DNA from: CBDCGS01 sp965216915
Lineage (GTDB): Bacteria; Pseudomonadota; Alphaproteobacteria; UBA828
NCBI GenBank assembly: GCA_965216915.1
Contig: CBDCGS010000011.1
Span: 992,001-1,056,000 of the forward strand
Direction: 5' to 3'
DNA length: 64,000 nucleotides
Each line of letters begins with the position of its first letter. Position 1 is the first letter of the stretch. Made by a program: the position numbers and the translations under genes. This document shows, piece after piece, positions 59,980 to 64,000 of this stretch. The notes under the pieces were generated by a model. That model made no database searches. It saw only the letters and a program-made list of their open reading frames with translations, and had not been told where the DNA came from.

Positions 59980-60983
59980 GCCGCTTGCTCGGGAATGTGG
60001 GGCAGCCACCGTCCGAACCAGCGCGCGACATCGGCAAGCGCAGGGTGGCTCAGGTCGTGGGCCAAATGGCGCAAGACCCGCGGCAGGAACGTGAGATAGT
60101 GCGGCTTGGCGTCGCGCGCCGCGAGCCGCGAGAACACCGCGACGATGCGCGTGTTCCGCTGGGCTCCGAGAATGGCGTAGCGGGTGCGAAACGCGGACTC
60201 GTTGATATCGGGGCGCGCCGCCAGATAGCGTCGCACCATCGCCTCGGCGAGCGCTGGCGCTACGGTGCGCCGGGCATCCTCCAGCAGCGACACTATGTCG
60301 TATTCGATCGGCGCGATGCGTGCATCCTGGAAATCGAGCAAGCCGACGCGTCGAACACCGCGCGGATCGCCGGGCACCGCGGCACGTGCCGGTAGCCACA
60401 TCAGATTGCCGGCGTGAAAATCGCGGAGCGAGAGCGCCGCGGGCCCCTGTGTCGCCTCCACCAGCGGTCCCATCCAAGCGGATTCGAAGGTGCGTCGAAG
60501 CGCGGCATCGCGCCGGTGCGGGCGAAGCGGCGCGTACGTCTCCAGCAGCAGGGCCGCATCGCGCAGCAGCCAATCCGCATCATAGCGTGGCAAGTCGGGC
60601 GGGATCGGGCGGCCGTGCAGGTCAATCAAGACGTCGATGGCGGCCTCGTAAAGCATGCGTTCACGGGCGGGATCGGGCTTCTCCAGCATGCATGCGAAGC
60701 TGTCGTCGCCTAGGTCCTCGAGCAGCACCAAGCCGGCATCGACATCGGCGTGGTAGACCTGCGGCGCGCTGTAGCCGCTCTCCCGAAGATGGGCGGCGAT
60801 CGCGAGGAAGGCTGCGACGCTTCCGTTCGCCGCAGGATCGTCCATCAGCACTGCCGATCCGTCCGGCCTTGTCAGGCGTTCGTAGCGGCGCGCCGATGCA
60901 TCGCCTGCGAGCGGCCGCCGCTCGGCATCCGCCCAACCAGCGCGCGCCAAGAAGGCGCAGCATTGGCGTGCGCGCGTGCTCAC
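59976..60983 (-). CDS. AmgK-like aminoglycoside-phosphotransferase-family kinase
   Basis: 335 residues. Kinase fold with catalytic SLRDFHAGNLMWLPA (Asp and Asn) and LLDFQDARIAPIEYDIVSLLEDARR, the DFxD metal motif. AmgK phosphorylates MurNAc/GlcNAc at the anomeric carbon in the recycling path. Start is GTG at 60983, overlapping the tsaE stop (GTGA); a longer frame into tsaE is rejected. tsaE-amgK-murU-addB is one closely packed run. Function is by analogy with the Pseudomonas pair. Confidence 0.86.
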   Translation of the reverse strand: MSTRARQCCAFLARAGWADAERRPLAGDASARRYERLTRPDGSAVLMDDPAANGSVAAFLAIAAHLRESGYSAPQVYHADVDAGLVLLEDLGDDSFACMLEKPDPARERMLYEAAIDVLIDLHGRPIPPDLPRYDADWLLRDAALLLETYAPLRPHRRDAALRRTFESAWMGPLVEATQGPAALSLRDFHAGNLMWLPARAAVPGDPRGVRRVGLLDFQDARIAPIEYDIVSLLEDARRTVAPALAEAMVRRYLAARPDINESAFRTRYAILGAQRNTRIVAVFSRLAARDAKPHYLTFLPRVLRHLAHDLSHPALADVARWFGRWLPHIPEQAA

Positions 60984-61471
60984 GGAATCTGTCCCACCAA
61001 GACGGCCGCCCGTGATCCATGGGCCACGAGGGTGATGCGGCGGGCTTCCGGCCCAGCTCCTTCGGCCGCGAGGTTGATCTCGAGCCAATCCTCCGGGCAG
61101 GCGGGCCCGAGCTTGCTCGGCCATTCGATCAACGCAACGCCATCCGCCATCGCATCGTCCAGTCCGAGCTCATAGACCTCCTCCGGATCGTTGAGACGGT
61201 AGAGATCGATGTGCCAAACCGTTCCGCGCACGCCGTCGTAAATTTGAACGAGCGTGAACGTGGGGCTGGGCACCTCCTCGTCGGAAACACCCGTCCAGGC
61301 GCGGATGAATGCGCGGGCAAACGCCGTCTTTCCTGCGCCGAGCGCGCCACTCAGCCCGATCACGTCACCCGGCTTGGCAAATTGGGCAAGGGTTTCGGCG
61401 AGTCGCTCTGTTTCCGCCAGACTTTGGACCTCGATGCCGCCGGACGATGGCTGCGCGCTGGGCTTCGCCAT
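60980..61471 (-). CDS. tsaE: tRNA threonylcarbamoyladenosine biosynthesis ATPase TsaE
   Basis: ATPase of the TsaBDE complex that makes t6A37 in tRNA. 163 residues. P-loop GLSGALGAGKTAFARAFI; switch VPSPTFTLVQIYD; then VWHIDLYRLNDPEEVYELGLDD and ALIEWPSKLG, all TsaE hallmarks. ATG at 61471 gives MAKPSAQPSSGG. The divL-like gene ends 57 bp upstream on the same strand, and tsaE next to divL is a frequent alphaproteobacterial arrangement. Confidence 0.95.
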   Translation of the reverse strand: MAKPSAQPSSGGIEVQSLAETERLAETLAQFAKPGDVIGLSGALGAGKTAFARAFIRAWTGVSDEEVPSPTFTLVQIYDGVRGTVWHIDLYRLNDPEEVYELGLDDAMADGVALIEWPSKLGPACPEDWLEINLAAEGAGPEARRITLVAHGSRAAVLVGQIP

Positions 61472-61528
61472 GATCGATCGGTTGTAGCGTCCGGTTGGGC
61501 GCCGCCGCAAGGCTCGAGGATCGAAGCG

Positions 61529-63949
61529 CTATTGCGCTTGGAGCAGTTTCGGCTCCTCTGCCGGCTGTCCGACCGGAAAATAGCAGGTAACCGTGGTGCC
61601 CTGCTCGGGTGTCGAGACCAACTCGACCCGTCCCCCATGCAGCTCGACGAAGTTTTTCACGAGCGAAAGACCAAGGCCGGTGCCCGATTGGCGCGATAGC
61701 GCGTTGTCGGCCTGTGCGAACTTTTCGAACACGGTGGGAAGCGTTTCGCGGTCGATACCGATGCCCGTGTCCTCGACCCAGATCGCAACCATGTCATCGA
61801 TCCGCTGGGCGCCCAATGTCAGCGCGCCGCCCGCCGGCGTGAATTTGATCGCGTTCGACAGCAGATTGAAGATCACCTGCTTGACCCGGCGCTCGTCAGC
61901 CTGGATCTCGCCGATCTCGCGCGGGCACTCGAATCCGATGGTCAGCTGCTTCTTGCGCAAGCGCTCCTGAATCAGGCTAAGCATGCTGACCAGCACCTCG
62001 TGGACGTCGATCGGCTCGATCTCGAGCACCATCAAGCCCGCCTCAACGGTCGCAAGGTCGAGGATGTCGTTGATCAGCGAGAGCAGATATTGCGACGATT
62101 CCAGGATGCCGTTGATGTATTCCTGCTGGCGATCGTTGAGTTGGCCGAAATACTGGTTCGCGAGGATCTCGGTGAAACCGATGACGGTGTTGAGCGGCGT
62201 GCGAAGCTCGTAGGAGACGTTCGCGATGAACTCCGACTTGAGGCGGTCGGCGGTCTCCAGGGCCTCCGTGCGCTCGCGCAGTGCGCGTTCCACCTGAACG
62301 CTGTCGGTAACGTCGAGATAGGTGATCAGCGTCGCACCATCGGGCAGCGGAACGTACGCACAATCGAGGACGCGTTCGTCACCACGTTGCAGGCGCTCGA
62401 CCGAGCGCTGCCGCTCGGAAATGCGTCCGATCTGGTCGCCTCGGTAGTCGTCCCAGTCGTCGGTGGCGTCCAACAGCGCACGTGTCTCGTCGAGAATCTC
62501 GCCAATGTGGGGTTCGTCGGTCAGCCATTGCGGGTCGAGCGACCACATCTCGGCGTAGCCCGGATTGGACAATTTGAGGCGGCCATCCGCGCCGAACACG
62601 GCCACGGCTTCGTGGAGATTGTCGAGGGTCGCGCGGCGCACCGCCGTGAGGGTGCTGTGCCGTCGCTCGAGGGCAAACCGATCCGTGACGTCCTGGGTCA
62701 TGAACAGTAGGCCACCAAACGGATGCGGTGACACGATATTGCGAAGCGCGGCGCCATCCGGCAAATGGAGCACGTCCTCGATCGGCTCGGTGACATCGGT
62801 GAAGAGGTCGAGCGTGCCGCGCTTGTAGGCGCGCCAGTCGGCCTGTTCGGGAAGGCGCCGTTTTTCCCGCTGAGCCTCGAGAACCTCGTTGAGCGTTGGC
62901 TCCGTGGCGAGCCACTTCTCGTCGAGCCGGAAGAGCTTGACGAACTCGCTGTTGAAAAAGATCAGGCGCGTGTTTGCGGCGTAGATCGCGATCGCGGTGT
63001 TGAGCGCCTCGAGAACCTCGGCATGGGCTTCGGTGTGGCGTTTGAGATCGGCCTCGGCATGCTCCACATCCGTGACGTCGCGCGCCCAGCCGACGACACC
63101 CCCTTCCCCATCCGGCGTCTCGGCAATCTCGAAGAGCCGCCGCTCGCCGCCGACGATGACGTGGCGGCGTCGCGCAGCGGCCGCGCCGGATGCCAGAGCT
63201 TCACGCGCGGGTTGCTGGCGATCCTCCGCAGGCAGGTTCGGGACGAGCTCAACATTTCCTTCCGCGACGGCATCCGAGTCTGGCGTGTCCACCGCCGTGC
63301 AGTAGGCGCGATTGCACCACGCGATCGATAGATCATCCCCGCTCCGCGACCAGATCGGCAGGGCGAGGACGTCGAGGACCGCGCTGAGCCGGTGGGCTTG
63401 CGCATCGAGCGCGGCCATGCGGGCCTCGGCCTCGGCGATCCGGTCGCGGCAGAGCGTATCGTCGCGCACGACGAGGCTATGGCCCTCTCTCTCATTGGCC
63501 GCGCCCACCACCTCGTAGGCGCGACCGCTCCCCTCGGTGAGACAATGCAGGCGAAAGCTTTCGCTGGTGCCGGCCTCTCCGTCCAAGGCCTCGCGGAGCG
63601 CGTCTCGGTCGGACGGCCGGATGGCCTGATCGAACTCGTCGGCCATGGCGCGCGCGCCCCAGGTGCGCTGTCCCGAGATCAGCGGGTCGCCGAGAACCGC
63701 GATTCCGGCCTCGCCGAGGGCGCGGTCGACGCGCTCTTTCTCGCGTTCGGTCCGTTGCTCGGCGTTGTCCACACCTTGCCGCATGCGGCGCAGGCGAAGA
63801 AGCGTCGCCAAGGCCGCCACAATGCCGAGCACGGCCACCGCGCTCGTACCGACGAGCGCGGATTCGGCCGGCTCCCACGCGGCGAAAGCGCTGCGCGAGG
63901 TCGTCCCGGCCACAACGAAGAAGAGGGCGAAAGCCGCCCGATCGATCAT
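61529..63949 (-). CDS. divL: DivL-like PAS pseudo-histidine kinase (Tyr at phospho-acceptor site)
   Basis: 806 residues. Membrane helices near 5-20 and 31-52, then a coiled coil and three or four PAS domains (about 185-300, 310-425, 435-550), with PAS_7-like motifs such as FFNSEFVKLFRLDEKWL and LSNPGYAEMWSLDPQWL. HisKA helix reads FIANVSYELRTPLNTVIGF, so Tyr580 replaces the phospho-acceptor His. The ATPase domain is intact: NLLSNAIKFTPAGG, VEDTGIGID, FEKFAQADNAL, GTGLGLSLVKNF. Caulobacter DivL has Tyr550 in the same place and controls CckA-CtrA rather than acting as a kinase. Location beside tsaE agrees. The start codon at 63949 is 51 bp from the window end. Confidence 0.88.
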   Translation of the reverse strand: MIDRAAFALFFVVAGTTSRSAFAAWEPAESALVGTSAVAVLGIVAALATLLRLRRMRQGVDNAEQRTEREKERVDRALGEAGIAVLGDPLISGQRTWGARAMADEFDQAIRPSDRDALREALDGEAGTSESFRLHCLTEGSGRAYEVVGAANEREGHSLVVRDDTLCRDRIAEAEARMAALDAQAHRLSAVLDVLALPIWSRSGDDLSIAWCNRAYCTAVDTPDSDAVAEGNVELVPNLPAEDRQQPAREALASGAAAARRRHVIVGGERRLFEIAETPDGEGGVVGWARDVTDVEHAEADLKRHTEAHAEVLEALNTAIAIYAANTRLIFFNSEFVKLFRLDEKWLATEPTLNEVLEAQREKRRLPEQADWRAYKRGTLDLFTDVTEPIEDVLHLPDGAALRNIVSPHPFGGLLFMTQDVTDRFALERRHSTLTAVRRATLDNLHEAVAVFGADGRLKLSNPGYAEMWSLDPQWLTDEPHIGEILDETRALLDATDDWDDYRGDQIGRISERQRSVERLQRGDERVLDCAYVPLPDGATLITYLDVTDSVQVERALRERTEALETADRLKSEFIANVSYELRTPLNTVIGFTEILANQYFGQLNDRQQEYINGILESSQYLLSLINDILDLATVEAGLMVLEIEPIDVHEVLVSMLSLIQERLRKKQLTIGFECPREIGEIQADERRVKQVIFNLLSNAIKFTPAGGALTLGAQRIDDMVAIWVEDTGIGIDRETLPTVFEKFAQADNALSRQSGTGLGLSLVKNFVELHGGRVELVSTPEQGTTVTCYFPVGQPAEEPKLLQAQ

Positions 63950-64000
63950 AGGCTTCGGCTCAAAGATCCGAGAATCGCCGAATCTTAGGGTCGAAGACGG

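Overview
The window is one contiguous piece of a GC-rich alphaproteobacterial chromosome with dense, short-gapped genes. The gene set points to Alphaproteobacteria, probably the Rhodospirillales side (inference, no tree was made). The evidence is a DivL-type pseudo-kinase with tyrosine at the phospho-acceptor position, a TIGR02300/FYDLN protein, a DUF2244 gene beside nth, alphaproteobacterial adenosine kinase, AddAB instead of RecBCD, a ROSE-type RNA thermometer, and the order pyrF-trpF-trpB-trpA-accD-folC. I see no insertion sequence, prophage, integrase, CRISPR array or rRNA.

Layout. 1-3.7 kb: chaperone block (dnaK 3' end, dnaJ, dapB, then a small heat-shock gene behind an RpoH-type promoter and a ROSE thermometer). 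3.8-11.2 kb: DUF2244, nth, a bactofilin/lipoprotein/EI24 group, adenosine kinase, glutathionyl-hydroquinone reductase, an AmpG-like permease and a small PodJ-like protein. 11.3-19.0 kb: phosphate block pstC-pstA-pstB-phoU-phoB (start/stop overlaps at three of the four junctions) with two tandem porins upstream but no pstS or phoR. 19.4-23.8 kb: accessory genes of less certain role (unknown protein, amidase, membrane protein under a 45-bp palindrome, SRPBCC protein, a TetR regulator cut down to its HTH).

23.8-35.2 kb is the most interesting signalling and envelope block. It holds an RsbW-like ATPase, a periplasmic FecR protein, an OmpA lipoprotein, a CHASE2-PP2C phosphatase, an MBL-fold hydrolase, a STAS protein and a secreted jelly-roll-like protein, followed by an OmpR-type regulator, a hybrid kinase, a second OmpA lipoprotein and an MscS channel. 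Together the first seven look like a membrane-sensing partner-switching circuit with no sigma factor nearby. 35.3-40.3 kb: a small catabolic or biosynthetic cluster (2OG-Fe(II) oxygenase, SDR, and a 1010-residue kinase/M23 peptidase/PLP-enzyme fusion).

40.3-64 kb is housekeeping: tRNA-Ala, aroA-cmk-rpsA-sppA-ihfB-lapA-like, pyrF-trpFBA-accD-folC, then on the minus strand divL-like, tsaE, amgK-like, murU-like, addB, addA and trxA. Two copies of a ~104-bp intergenic repeat lie in opposite orientation at 3.7 and 19.4 kb.
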